NCBI GenBank assembly: GCA_025642075.2
Contig: JAODUO010000126.1
Span: 112,501 to 176,500, forward strand
Length of the DNA stretch: 64,000 nucleotides
From: Ridgeia piscesae
Lineage: Eukaryota > Annelida > Polychaeta > Sabellida > Siboglinidae
Direction: 5' to 3'
In this document: positions 51,619 to 64,000 of the stretch, in pieces
Numbering within the stretch: position 1 is the first letter of the stretch
How the letters are laid out: each line of letters begins with the position of its first letter
Translations under genes and position numbers: made by a program
The notes under the pieces: generated by a model
What the model was told of the DNA's origin: nothing
The model's input: only the letters and a program-made list of their open reading frames with translations
Databases searched by the model: none

Positions 51619-51799
51619 TTCATGTAGGATCACATTTTGCCAGTCCAAAGATTTGCCGATGGTAAACACATGTGCGAACTCATATAAATAGAAGTTGTTT
51701 GAATTTGGGATGTAAACGAACCACTGAGGACCAAAAGCACCCTGGCGGTGACCACTCACAGAGCCAACACAGAAAGGTCGGCTTGGTGAAAATGTTCTG

Positions 51800-51870
51800 A
51801 AAAAAACATGACTAATTCAATAAGACCTCATAAGATAGTTGAATGAGACCTCATAAGATCGTAACGTTGT
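51800..51870. repeat. short 26-bp tandem duplication
   Basis: AGACCTCATAAGATAGT and AGACCTCATAAGATCGT lie 26 bp apart (about 51822 and 51848). Confidence 0.75.
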
Positions 51871-51964
51871 AACCATAATATGTACAGATGAGTCAGTCAA
51901 TAAAACCGGGCCGAGTGCAGGAAATGACTAGAACTGCAACAGAACAACCAGGCCAGCAAACTTA

Positions 51965-52047
51965 TTGCTCCAACCTTTTTTTACCTGTCCACTTAATTTG
52001 TACCTGTCCAGAAAGAAGTTTACCCATCCAAATGCTGGGTGAAGGGA
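51965..52047 (+). repeat. dispersed repeat, copy 1 (ACCTGTCCA-rich)
   Basis: Contains TTTTACCTGTCCAC, TTGTACCTGTCCAG, TTTACCCATCCAAATGCTGG. The same order of words recurs about 360 bp downstream at 52322-52412. Confidence 0.65.
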
Positions 52048-52321
52048 TGCTTAGTGTGAGTAGGTCTCGCAGTGGAGTGGGGGTTAAAGTGTAACATGTC
52101 TGGGACACATAGTAAGGTGGTTGTGATTCAGTGCTTTATGCACGACCAAATTATTGCCAGTCGTACATGTTTTGGTGGACACACGGATGTTAACTGTTAA
52201 GCCAGTTTAAACACTTTAACATGTGTCTGATGACCTGAAATGGAATACAAACACACATGTGACACCATTTACACTCACTTCTAAGACATAACTGACAATA
52301 TCTATGGTTTTGGAACCCTTT

Positions 52322-52412
52322 TTTTGCTCCTTTATTTTTTTACCCGTCCACCCATATTTCTACCTGTCTACAAAGGTTTTTACCCGTCCAAATGATGGGT
52401 GGACGGGTCTCT
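52322..52412 (+). repeat. dispersed repeat, copy 2 (ACCCGTCCA-rich)
   Basis: Same layout as the copy near 51965, ending in TCCAAATGATGGGTGGACGG, which makes the last part partly self-complementary (CCCGTCCA with TGGACGGG). Confidence 0.65.
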
Positions 52413-52514
52413 GCATAAAGCTATGTCCTGATTGCTAAGTCTCCATTAGTGCTAATGCAGATGTGTTGGACTCAGAATTATCTGGTCATAATATTGCAGG
52501 TATAGGTCTCATCA

Positions 52515-52600
52515 CTGGGTCTGATGAAGCACAGTGACCACAGCTTCAGACTCGGTCGCGAGAACTAGGGTTCAAATCTAACATTGCAGTTTCAAATCTT
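52515..52600 (+). mobile_element. tRNA-derived SINE-like head (degenerate)
   Basis: GAAGCACAGTGAC (52524 region) resembles a worn pol III A box. AGCTTCAGACTCGGTCGCGA has the shape of an anticodon-arm region, and AGGGTTCAAATCT (52567-52579) is close to the B box GGTTCRAnnCC. The spacing is about that of a tRNA. The acceptor stem does not pair convincingly, so it is more likely a SINE head than a functional tRNA gene. The 3' boundary is not visible. Confidence 0.4.
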
Positions 52601-53930
52601 GGGTCAGTTGGTTCTCGCCACAGTGCCACCTTTATGAATGATCACTTAGTTATAGACAGTGGTGGATACTTGTTCACAAATATAGTGTTTGTGTGGTAAT
52701 TACAGCATTGCTGAATGATTCCCACTGAACACCTGTCCCTATACAATACTACATGTGAACATGGAAAAATCCCAGTAACATATTTGCATTGTCCAAATAT
52801 TGCTGCAATATCCTGGCCACATCACTATACATTGATTTACATAACTGTATTGGACAAAGACAGCATTGGCCTGGACATGAGAAAATGACTTACACACTAA
52901 GTAGAGCATTCGTCGTTTTGTTAAGAAGATGGCACAACCAAATCAATGTGGAGTCAAACTTGTTATCCGTACTTATTTTCCCGGACGGATGCAGCTCCAC
53001 TGTGCTGGGCTGGTGGAATTCCACTTAGTTTGTCTCTCTCTCTGAACGCTTGTATGGTTTTCATGCAGGAAACAGCTGTTGCGTACTTTTGGATTGTGCA
53101 ATACGTCTTTGGAAGCACATCTTTCACATTTCTCATGTGTAATACAGATTCAGAGGATTTTTTCGATAGGTAATTAGGTTATGATGGCCTCAGAGCCTGA
53201 TTTAATACATTCATGGTGTATGCTTTAATTGAAATATTGTTGTAAATTCAATATCAACTTGTTGTTGTAAATGCACTGAGTACAATACTGCAGTTGAAGA
53301 GTAAAACATTTGACGTTAAATATATTTTAAGACAAATGTTAGTGGATTTTCTTTCATATAAAATTATGATATATATTTGACGACACTCGAATGGCATCTA
53401 AGATGGCTATTTAGACCAGTTAGCTGATAAGATGAAAACACAAGTTTATTTGGTTTATTAATTTATATAAAAACAAGAATACAGATTTAACTGCATTACA
53501 AGAATACAGATTTAACAAACAACATGTTTGTAATTTGTTTTTTGGTTGAGTTGAGAGCTCGGTGAAGACAGAGAGTTCTGAATCCGCTCAATGTCTGCCA
53601 TCGTGAATATTCTCGTGCCATTCACTGCCCACCCTGTCTGGCTGGACAGCGTCCAACACGACAATGTATAGCAGGTGAAATAGGGTCTCAGACCTTGATG
53701 TGACCCAAGAAAGATGGCCCATATTCAGCCACGGTGCCAAAAAAATACTGTTACACAGAGAGAGGAATTTGCTGAGCCAGATGCTGACTGAGGTCTGGCC
53801 AGGAAGGACGTCATTGAGTGGCTGTTTATGTGTGCGGTTGGGGAACTTCAAAGATGGAGGGCCAGGTGCATTGTGGGTAAAGGAAGTGTGGTTGAGGGAC
53901 TGGGAGTTTGGCTCGGGGTAAGAGAGAGTG
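52601..53930. other. unannotated intron segment
   Basis: No supported gene. The phrase AAGAATACAGATTTAAC is duplicated about 30 bp apart near 53473-53520. Confidence 0.45.
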
Positions 53931-53934
53931 GATG

Positions 53935-54560
53935 AGGAGTGATTGGTTGCAGCTGTAGTGGGAAGAGGAAGAGGAGAAAGAGAATGGGATGGAAGGAAAG
54001 GGGGAGGGAGAGGGAGGGAAGGAAAAATTAGAGAGGGAGAGGGAAGGAAAATGGGAGAAAGAGAGATAGGGGAGGAGGTAAGGAAAAGGGAAGAGGAAGG
54101 GGGAGAGGAAAGAGGGAGAGAGGGAGAAGAAGGTAGGGATAGATGGAGAGACGTTAATGGAGAAGGGAAGAGTACAAGAGGGTGATGTGAAAAGGAGAGA
54201 GAGAGAGAGCAAGAGGAAGAGAGCAAGAGGAAGAGAGCAAGAGGAAGAGAGCAAGAGGAAGAGAGTGAGAGGAAGAGAGTGAGAGGAAGAGAGCGAGAGG
54301 AAGAGAGCGAGAGGAAGAGAGCGAGAGGAAGAGAGTGAGAGGAAGAGAGCGAGAGGAAGAGAGCGAGAGGAAGAGAGCAAGAGGAAGAGACAAGAGAAAG
54401 AGAGCGAGAGGAAGAGAGCGAGAGCAAGAAAGCAAGAGAAAAGTGGACAGAGTGAGGGAGGGAGAGAAGAAAGAGGGAAAGAATGGGTGAAGACAGGACA
54501 GAAGTAGTGAGGAGTGGGAAAGAGAAACAGTAGAAGGGAGAGAGACAGCAGCAGACAGAT
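53935..54560. repeat. long polypurine tract with GAGAGGAA(GA)n minisatellite
   Basis: About 600 bp that is overwhelmingly A and G on the plus strand. 54180-54430 is an ordered array of about 12-bp GAGAGGAAGAGA/GCAAGAGGAAGA units. Its minus-strand Ser-Leu frame (53588-54670) is a repeat translation. It can form triplex structures and strongly skews base composition. Confidence 0.93.
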
Positions 54561-55250
54561 GGAGAGTGACAACAACACTTAGAATAGCGACGGGTGGCAT
54601 TTCCCACATCTGTCGTCTCATTCATCCTATTGGCTGGAACTGATGGCCTATTTGGGTGTAAACTGACCAATTAGGGTGGACATGCATAGCAATTTAACCT
54701 ATTCATGAGGATTTGCATTGTTGATTTGTTAACACTTTAAAAGATCAACCTATTCAAGCTGATCGATGAACAAAATCAGGAGTTGATCGATTGCTTTCAT
54801 CTCTAAGGACATGACCATGAATAGGTTCTTTATAACCAACACTTATATTAGCAAGTTTATGATATATGGCACATATATTTCTCCAATAACTGATAAATAT
54901 AATGCCAAGGCTTAGGGTTGTGTTGAAAGGTTTGTCTTCACATTTTGGGAAGGCAGTGATTTCAGAATGATTCTTGGTTTGAATAAAAATCTGTAGACAT
55001 CCTCTGTGTTTTTTAGGTTTCGTGTCAATTGGTGCAAAACACCCACATTGATGAGTAACAGTAGCAACCCCTGGTAGCAACCCCTGGTACTAACATCCTG
55101 TGGTATTCCACTCAACCGAGACGTGTCACTGAAGCAGATCAGATTGACAAAAAAACCTCGCCTCGTCAGGCGCAGCGTGCCTAGTTTCCTGTGGAACCAT
55201 GGACAGGGCGGTTGCCATGGAAACCCCTCACAACAGGTGATGAGTTGATG
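54561..55250. other. unannotated intron segment
   Basis: Contains a small AGCAACCCCTGGTA direct duplication near 55064-55088. No gene is recognised. Confidence 0.45.
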
Positions 55251-55259
55251 GATAGGAAG

Positions 55260-55550
55260 ATGTAATCATCGCCTCTTCGCATCTGTCGCGAGGTGTGGCC
55301 GTCGGTGTTATAAAACGATTACAGTGTCTGCGCGCCGGTCTTATTGTAATTGTCACTTTCTTTCATATCGACCCGCCACATTCCCGCCATCGCAGAAAGG
55401 TCAGCAGGACGATGCGGAGCCGACACGACGAAACGAGAATGCGTTAGTCGCCAGCGCATCTCGCGGGATTAGTTCAAAGGCACGTCCCATTCGTGGAGCT
55501 ATTTCAGAACTAACGAGACATGTTTTGTGTTATTTTGCGGGATATCTGTA
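55260..55550. promoter_or_regulatory. CpG-rich patch inside the intron
   Basis: Local CpG density (GCGCGCCGG, CATCTCGCGGGA, GACACGACGAAACGAG) is far above the surrounding intron and second only to the NCX promoter region. A 75-codon plus-strand frame at 55324-55551 lies across it without recognisable motif. It could be an alternative promoter, enhancer or short exon; only composition supports this. Confidence 0.3.
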
Positions 55551-55604
55551 GCGCTGTTTTGGCACAACTGAAAAGTAGTATTCTTTGCATGTATTGGGCG
55601 TGGC

Positions 55605-55672
55605 GTGGGCAGTGGGCAGTCAGAGTGAGCAGTCAGAGTGAGCAGTCAGAGTGAGCAGTCAGAGTGAGCAAT
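55605..55672. repeat. 13-bp tandem repeat, about 4 copies
   Basis: Units of GAGCAGTCAGAGT repeat with almost no change. Confidence 0.93.
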
Positions 55673-55814
55673 CTGCTCATGTAACTCAATGAGCCAATTT
55701 AAGACACTGTTGTTTACCTTTTTTAAATATACATTCAGAGTGCACAGGTTTGTCGACACATTATTGTTACTTATTTGTTTTTTTACTCAATAATTAATAT
55801 TTACAATCTTCCCC

Positions 55815-55975
55815 CACCGCTAAGGTCACTTTTATAACACAACGACACTGACCTGAATAGCAAGGTGACCTTAATTGCAGGACATATTTCCTATTCTCTG
55901 GATTTATAAAAATATGATGGGACTGTCTTATGTTGACCTTAGTTTAGAGGTGACTGCATAACCGAGGTGGCTGTA
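55815..55975. repeat. GGTGACC/GGTCAC degenerate patch
   Basis: TAAGGTCACTTTTATAAC, CAAGGTGACCTTAATTGC, TTGACCTTAGTTTAGAGGTG and ACCGAGGTGGCTGTAAT follow one another. This resembles the motif patches at 11.0, 34.2 and 35.7 kb. Confidence 0.5.
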
Positions 55976-56479
55976 ATGTGAAGCTTAGCTGTAGATAAGT
56001 TTTCAATATTCACATTTCCGGCAGCTGGAGCCATATCGGAGGAAATGGGAGGTCGGACATCAAATGAAAAAATTGTGGCATGTGGGAGTGGCAAAAGGCG
56101 ACCCCTTAAAATGGTTTACACAAAAACAGAAGTAATAAGGTGTGCAGTGGTCTCGCTAGGTTCACCTTTGTGCAGCTGGCGCAGGTCGCCAGGTTGAATG
56201 TCACGGTACAACTGCATAAGCACCTGGCACAGAGGCGAGGCTGAATTGAAAATAGACCAGTAAATGGTGGACATAGGTCTTGCATTATTCATGCAAATGG
56301 CCCACAGCAATGTTGTGTCATTATGGGTTGCTCTGCAGAATACACGTGTGTACCGAGGGGTCTGTGTATTAACTGACCTCACCTCACGTCTGTCGTGGCG
56401 ATTCAACTGGTCGGAAATCATGGGAATGCAGATGGGAGGATTTGTAGGGAGTTTAGACGGAGGAGTGGTGTTATATGCA

Positions 56480-57140
<661 letters not shown>

Positions 57141-58426
57141 ACATGCGCACACACAGCAGTATGTAAATACACTCTCAGAGACACTCACTTCTACGCCAAA
57201 GGCAAACAAACAAACAGACAAGTTACGTTGGCGTTAGTCATTCGCCCACTACTGAACCTACCAAAACAGCCTCGAGTCTATTGATTCATCTGGCACGGAA
57301 CATCACAGAACTAACGTAAACAACACCAATTCATGTCAAGACTGCTCACGCATGCGATGTCCAGCAACCGTACTGAATGAAATCTGACCATTTTACCATA
57401 TGTAATTGTTACCATCTTGGCTGTCAAAGTATCTTAACAAACTAATATTAAAGTGTAATTATTTGACCAGTAAATGTTGACACACATGGTTGTAACCCGA
57501 GTACCAATCGAATATCCAAGACCACTTGCTCAAGTGACCCTTCTTGACGTAGATAAACAAGGTGAATCTTCAAGGCCGCTACCCAAGGCAATCGCGGTTT
57601 GGAGAGGATTCACATGAGTAACTAAGTCATTAGCAGTGAGAGCCAATAAGGAACGTTGGCCCCTACAGCACAAGAAATTAATTAAACATTACACGACACA
57701 ATCATTTAAATATGGATTAAACTCACCACATTCTATGAATTATATTTTAAGACCAAGAAGATGAACATCACAGTTTACACACTGAACAACTGATTACTTT
57801 ATTTAATTTATTTACATAAGGGGTTTCAATCTCTGTGATCACGATCATCGCTGTTCAGTTGGATTACGTGGTTCTGCGTGCGCAGCATAAACCAGATACC
57901 ACGTTAGGGTAACCCGAGTAGGCCAACAGAAGTCGGCAGATATGTATACAATTAAATAATTCAGTGTAGCATTTGGTAAAGACTTCAACTAAACTATGAA
58001 ATGCTCCCCCATGTATATGTATTGACACCTTGTTCAAGTGTACTTAGTAATCATTTATGAATAAAACTTCAGCTATGTAGTGTTTGCTGTCATCATTACG
58101 TGAAATGGATATTTGGAATGACGATAATGTTGGCTGATATCGAAGGCAAAACAAACAGTTTTTCCATTAATATCGGCATGTTAGCAAAAACTGTTTGATT
58201 ACCATGCTGCCCACCAGGGCAATACCATACAAGTATTAATCTGGATGTCAGTCTGACATTATTAGTACAAGAACAGTGTTTCCATCAAATATGTACTTTG
58301 GCAAGTTGGCAGACATTTTCCCATCAGTTGAATAGCAATGTTAATCTTCCATCTCTTTCAATCTCACATCCATAACATAATTGACTCTGAGAGATGCTGA
58401 AAATGTCCACCTTACTACTAATACAT
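57141..58426. other. unannotated intron segment
   Basis: No supported gene or array. Confidence 0.45.
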
Positions 58427-58740
58427 AACAACCTTATTTTATTCGAATGTAAAGATCCAGTTTCTTGGTTCATGTTAAATAAAAAATAACTACCTTCTCC
58501 AGAAACTGTTTTTGTTTTCTTCCGTATATCAGCGGGAGTTCCTGACCTGACCGGTTTTAAACAGAGATATACGTCAGGAACTCCTGGTCATGCTACAGCT
58601 TGTGTCACATGATGCAAGTCATGTGACACTACCGGGAAATTCAGTCCACTGAAGAAGACTGTGAGAAATGGTCGATATATACAGAAGAAAACAAAAAAGT
58701 TTCTTGAGAGGTAATTTCTTTTTTATTTAACAACCTTATT
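58427..58740. mobile_element. foldback / MITE-like non-autonomous element
   Basis: Imperfect terminal inverted repeats of about 56 bp lie at 58474-58529 and 58677-58731 (shared words GTTAAATAAAAAA, AGAAACT and TTTTGTTTTCTTC). Inside are two further inverted pairs: GGAGTTCCTGAC with GTCAGGAACTCC, and TGTCACATGA with TCATGTGACA. The direct repeat AACAACCTTATT occurs at 58427-58438 and 58729-58740 and may be a target-site duplication, although the left copy sits 35 bp outside the inverted repeat, so the ends are uncertain. No transposase is encoded. The superfamily is not assigned. Confidence 0.6.
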
Positions 58741-61700
58741 ATTCAATAAACTTTATGGGAGTAACTGTTACAATTCAAATTATGATCGAAAGGTCTTACA
58801 GATGGATGACTTACGTAGGAACAGCTTATTATATAATGGATATGTTGTGCATTTGATAAAGTTTAATGGGAAACAATTTCAGGTGTCACAATGTTTTCAG
58901 TATGGGACAATGTACACTGTTGTGCTTGATACAGGGAGCAATGCATGCACTAGACATCAAGTACCTTCGGCAAATCATTCTGACACGGGCATTGATCAAG
59001 AGTGATACAAACTCTGACTTCATTGATTCCTCAGCACTAGGGATTCTGATTATTGAGTGATTTTCTGACAGACATTCCGAAACTGAATATGTTTAGCTTT
59101 CATCGATCTGAAAAACTAAACAGTAAATGTGCGTGCTTCTGGATGCAGTTAATGAGTTCCCAACGGCGGTTAGTGTCAAGACACAAATGAGATTGATTAA
59201 TCATTGTGGAATAAATGGCTTTTCTCTGTGTGACACAGCCCGTGGTGTTCATTGAATATTGCGTCGAATGTCAATGGTCATACCCCGTTGGCTCTCAAAA
59301 TGTTTTATCCGTGAAAACCTTTCCTGAGTCGGTCTGAGACTCACCTATTGGAATATGGTTATTAATTTTTTGAAAAAAGGTACCATGGCTTCATGAATAT
59401 TTACACGTTACACAAGTGATTTGATGATTAATACGCTGTCATTGTTGAAAAAAGAACTGCTTAATGTATCAGATATGTAGTGTTAGATTTGAAACAAAAT
59501 CAATAGAATCAGTTTAAATGTCATTGATTGGTCGGTGGTGGATTGTTTTGAAAATCAGGATAGCTTTATGAATTATGACAGTCGAATCTTGACAGTCAGT
59601 TGATGTTTAATATGCCATAAAAATATAAATAAAAATGGAATGCTAGTCAGTCAGTTGCTGACTAAAATGTCATAATATGTTTTAAATATGCAATTTTTGT
59701 GAAGAAATATTTTATCAACAATCATAGCGGCTGTTATTCTTAATAAAGTGCACACTTCAGTGTATTGGTAAGAGTTTAAAACCTAGCTTTTTGTTCACCA
59801 GCTAATGACTAATTACTTAAAACATAATTTATTAACTCCGACAGACGTCAGAGACAGCCGTGTTAGTCTGTGTTACTTTTGTAGGCGTCGCTACACATCT
59901 GTATTGTGTGGCTTTCTACCATTCGTCGTAGATCAATCATAGTTCACTATACACAACTGCATTAGTCCGGCTCCCTTGTTCCTTCTGAGCACTTCAGGAC
60001 TACATTCATATTTCTCCCTGTCAGCGCCACGACTTCGGCTTTGGCTATTTGCGGCTGCCCTTTCGCTTGAATGCCAATAACTGCAGAGCTGACGAATTGT
60101 ATCGTTGCAATGACTGTGCCTTCAGAGTGGGTGCTAGAGAGAAAGGAACACAATCTCGAGGAAACTGTACATTATTGACCTGATTATGTGTATAGAAATT
60201 TGACAAAATCTAAAATGTTAAAGTCATTGTCTCTGTTTACTTTATGCTATGTCTATGCTAGGAATTAAAAAAATATTTTAAATATCACTTTCAAACAAAT
60301 AACCAGTTGATTGAGATTTGAAATAGTAACAACTTGATTTAAGTTTATTTTATATTGATTTTGTTTCTGTACCATTAAATAATGTTGGCCAGTTTCAGTT
60401 GTAATACATGTACAAGTTTGCAATGTTAAATTATGACCTCATATCTTATCAAAATATGTATTGCAGTATTACTAAATAATTTACATAAACAGACTGCATA
60501 TATATGTTGAAGTTTGTTTGATTAACATTGATATAATAATAATAATAATAATAGTCCACATTTCAATGTGAACAAGATATTAATGTCAAAGTTGTAAGCT
60601 GTATGCAATGAATTATGCAGGATAAAATGTATCACCAAAGTTCAATGGTTAATTAATGCTCCCTTATAGTAAGTATCCTGCTGTGATAATGCATGCTCCT
60701 CACCTGCCTTGACATAACACATTTCTCACACTTCAGCATAGATGCCTACCGGTATGTATAGCACCATATAATGGGTACCAATATTTATTCCAACATTGAC
60801 CATCAATGTGTGGAAAACATCTTCATTAGACGCTGACCCGAAGGTGGTCAATTAACATTTCAACCCTTCGTTTCATCCATCCTGTACAGATGGTCAAGAA
60901 TGTTAAGTGATCTTTCAAAGTCTTGGTATGACATACAAAGCTCTCATGGCCCTTGTGGTCATTTCTCCAGCATCAAACTGAAATGTTCTCTAGTGTCATG
61001 TGACCTTGTTGGTTGTGGTCACATGACAGGCCATCTTCTTGGTCATGTGATATCAGACAACACTGCTAAAGAAAGTGTCCAGGTTGGTAAGGTTGAGCAT
61101 GCCTTCTGAATGGTAACTTGACATACACTGGTCTGACTATCACAGAGCCCAAATTAGACTTCGGAGAACCAGAGTCTGTTTTTGTAGAAACTGTGATTTG
61201 GATAGTGACGGTGTAAGAAAACCGCGAGGTTTGAAGGGAAAGTTTGCATCAAAAAAGCAGTTGCCTGAGTAAACATGAAATGCAATCTTCGGTTGGGAGA
61301 TCGGATGGAGCGGAACACGTTTGCAACACAGTTCTGTGTGTGTGACGACCAGTTGTGAACTGCTTCGACGCAGTGTATGCAGCAACAGAGATGTACCAGA
61401 AAGAAACAGGGATTATTTAAGGTGGCTGGGGATAAGCAGGGACCAGGAAGCAGGGGAGAGAGTAGTATGTTGGGAAGAACAAGGAGGAATCTAGGTCATT
61501 GAGAGGTGAACCGCAGCGAAGTCTTATAAGCAATGTTTTGCTTTTTAAACTCTTTAATAGTGTTCTGTTATACTGAAATTTGTCACCACCAGGTGGTGCC
61601 ACTGGGACACTTGCTTCTGTCTCTTGGAAATAGTATCTTCTGTGAAATTGCAGCAGACGTTTTGCATTTTGAAAATTATCCTTAAATTTAACCCAACCAA

Positions 61701-64000
61701 ATTTAATGTTGAATTTTCCTTACGCGCTAACTACCTTAGTGAAACAAATATGTAATATTAGGCTTATATTAGAATTAACGATAGCAAATCAAAATTACCA
61801 ATCTGTTACATTGCAGATACAAATGCAAACACAAACATATTTAATTCAGTTAAAAATTTATAAATATGAGTCCATAGAAATAAGACCTGGTAATAAGTTC
61901 GATAAAGTAAATAAATAAATAAACAAACAATAAATATGTAAAGATATGACATAAAACTCACTGGTTTACAGTATCCAGAGATTTGGCCCAGCTACTCCAA
62001 GTCGCTAGTTACGCTAAAAAAACATGTTTTTTAACCAATAGATATTCTGACGCAATTAAATGCGTCATAGTATCGACTGGATTTGTAATAGACATCGTTT
62101 TAACTCCTGGGAGATTGATTTGAAAGAATACAATTAGCTTCCGAAATGGTGATTGCTTATTGATTGGTTCCAACTTACGCAACTGAAATCATATACAGTG
62201 TTGTGTTTCTGCGACTCGCTCGCAAGTGACCCTGATAATATGTCATAACATGCAGATGGAGTTGCAAAGCAAGTCAGGTGAAGTAGGAACAATTAATTAA
62301 AAGTTTAGTAATCATCCAAATTTATGAACCAACAAAGCATGAATTATGTATCCATCAATGTAATATAAATCGTCACATGATTATAGCAGACTTGCTCTAA
62401 CCAACATATATGTATTCCCACACAATGCCTGTCATTCACAAATGAATTATGACAGTCAAACATATGTTGATAATGGCATTGTTCAGTCACCTCTGGGAGG
62501 TAGAAGCTGACTACTAATGATATATATCACAGTTGTAATTGACACCATGTTGATGATGTCACTTTGCCAACCTGAAATCAAATTTGATCAACTCATTAAA
62601 TATCAAACTAATTTAGACAAATCCTTAGAGTAGTGTATTTGTTGAAATATGTTGTGAATAATCATCAAATGAAAGAAACATGTACTAGTGTATGACGACA
62701 GGTTAGTGAAATAACAATTTGTGTAACTGATAATGGTATGTATTTCCAACAATTGGGAACAATTTGCAAACAAATACATTGAGCATTGGACATTCCATAG
62801 AGCATTTAACATTTCACAATCAAAGCAATAAATTATGCACACCTGTGCTAAAGCGAACGGAATTCTCAGTCGGTGGGGTTATTTGAATTGAAACGTGGCT
62901 CGACTATCGACAGTTTTGCCTTTGTATAAGACGGTGTAGTTACTAGGCTGATTGTATCAGGAAAGGCATGCATATTAACTCGAGATTTATTGATGTTAGA
63001 ATCAAGACAAGTGAGGCGTAGTCTATAGACTTTACAGTTCGAGGAATGACCTTTGTTAGTTGACGCCGAACGGATCACAGGGATAAATAATTCATGACGG
63101 CCAATTGTTGATAAAGTTGTGCTGTGCACTGCAAAGGTTAAGAATTTCCAAGAATTTAAATGCTATTTCTTGTGGCCAGTGATTGGTTAATTGTATGGTT
63201 CAGTGACCTAATTGCCAATAAATGGTGTCAGATAATTGTGTTGAACAATTCAGCATTGTTATGAATGAAACAGTTGAAAGGCAGAAAGAAAATGCAGACT
63301 AATGTTGCTGAATTACACAGATCTATACCATCATACAATTAAAATGAAAAAAAATTGTAATAGTGATTTTAAGTAATTTATATAAAATCCTCAGCTTGAT
63401 TGACTTTGCATATTTCGTCTAAGTTTCCATCAGTTTAACTCTAATTTCCAATAACTCACAACATGAATCAGATTAAATGCCAAAGTTGTAGATTGCCTAT
63501 TACATAATGCAATGAATCATAAAGCATAGACTGCATGACACATTAATTTCCAACGGATTCAATACAAGCTCATTTATCACCTGGATATGCAATGTTTTAT
63601 AAAGCTGTAATACATTGCAATCACTTGAATTTCTTGGAATAGAAGTGGGCTAGCGAGGATGTCTGCAATTTGCAAAAAGTAATAACAAAATATTAAACTT
63701 AATAAAACCAGGAATGTTGCAGAATACAGTTCTCATTACAAGGGCAATTGGAACAAATAGTTCTTACAGAAATAAGTTGCGACTGCAGCGGGAATAGCCT
63801 TGCCCATTTATACAAATTCTTTGAGTTATTACAGCCAATCAGACTGTGAGTAAACCTCTGCCAAGGTCATGCATTTCTGCAATGTTTTTCTTTCGCCCTA
63901 CAGTTTGTCTGCGGAGCCTGAGAGGAACCTGCTTCATTCAAAATGAGACAGATAAAAAGTAAAAAAATCGCCTGACGTCAACGGAAATGTGATAAATGCT
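58741..64000. other. unannotated intron segment to window end
   Basis: AT-rich sequence with a small (ATA)n run at 60534-60554 and ATAAATAAATAAAC near 61910. Short ORFs lack motifs. A pyrimidine-rich CCCTACAG acceptor-like site near 63901 is followed by sequence that in the NCX phase gives a 13-codon non-Calx peptide and a stop, so it is not taken as the next exon. Confidence 0.4.

Noticed and set aside
53588..54670. 360-codon Ser/Leu-rich minus-strand ORF
   Set aside because: It follows the polypurine minisatellite and has no domain or composition typical of a real gene.
63890..63960. possible next NCX exon after a CCCTACAG acceptor
   Set aside because: In the phase required by the 9093 donor the peptide is not Calx-beta-like and stops after 13 codons.

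Overview
The window looks like nuclear DNA from an invertebrate animal. It has one large coding exon in a CpG-rich island, a canonical GT splice donor, and tens of kilobases of AT-rich, stop-ridden sequence packed with microsatellites, minisatellites and decayed transposons. No bacterial-style operon, rRNA or clear tRNA gene was seen. The protein resembles invertebrate SLC8 exchangers. A marine bilaterian, perhaps a lophotrochozoan, fits, but the phylum cannot be fixed from what is visible.

Layout. Bases 1-5.4 kb are upstream flank with CTCA and very long CA repeats and a decayed LINE reverse-transcriptase remnant near 2.6-3.4 kb. At 5.4-6.2 kb there is a 108-bp tandem duplication, then a very degenerate array of roughly 30-bp units. 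From about 6.15 kb a CpG-rich promoter and 5' leader region begins, with two TATA-like boxes and a short upstream ORF. The one firmly supported gene starts at 7331: the first coding exon of a Na+/Ca2+ exchanger (NCX/SLC8 family), read to a GTGAGT donor at 9094. It encodes the signal peptide, five N-terminal membrane helices including alpha-repeat 1, an XIP-like basic segment, the whole first Ca2+-binding Calx-beta domain and the start of the second. It stops where vertebrate NCX genes begin their alternatively spliced exons.

From 9.1 kb to the end I read the sequence as intron 1 of that gene, at least 54.9 kb long. No later NCX exon (rest of CBD2, alpha-repeat 2) was recognised. The intron holds long TG/CA, TA, CT and GA tracts, minisatellites with units of 11, 13, 17, 31, 41, 44, 45, 87 and about 451 bp, a LINE C-terminal remnant on the minus strand (23.6-23.8 kb), a tRNA-derived SINE-like head (52.5 kb), a foldback/MITE-like element (58.4-58.7 kb), two near-perfect 70-78 nt inverted duplications beside TA tracts (12.2 and 46.3 kb), a CpG-rich patch (55.3 kb), and a weak pair of exon-like intervals (14.6-15.0 kb).

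No genuinely new multi-gene system was found. The best leads are the exon boundary with its UG-rich tract at the donor, the two hairpin duplications, the foldback element and the degenerate array upstream of the promoter. Most other open reading frames are translations of simple repeats, chance ORFs in AT-rich DNA, or antisense shadows of the GC-rich exon.
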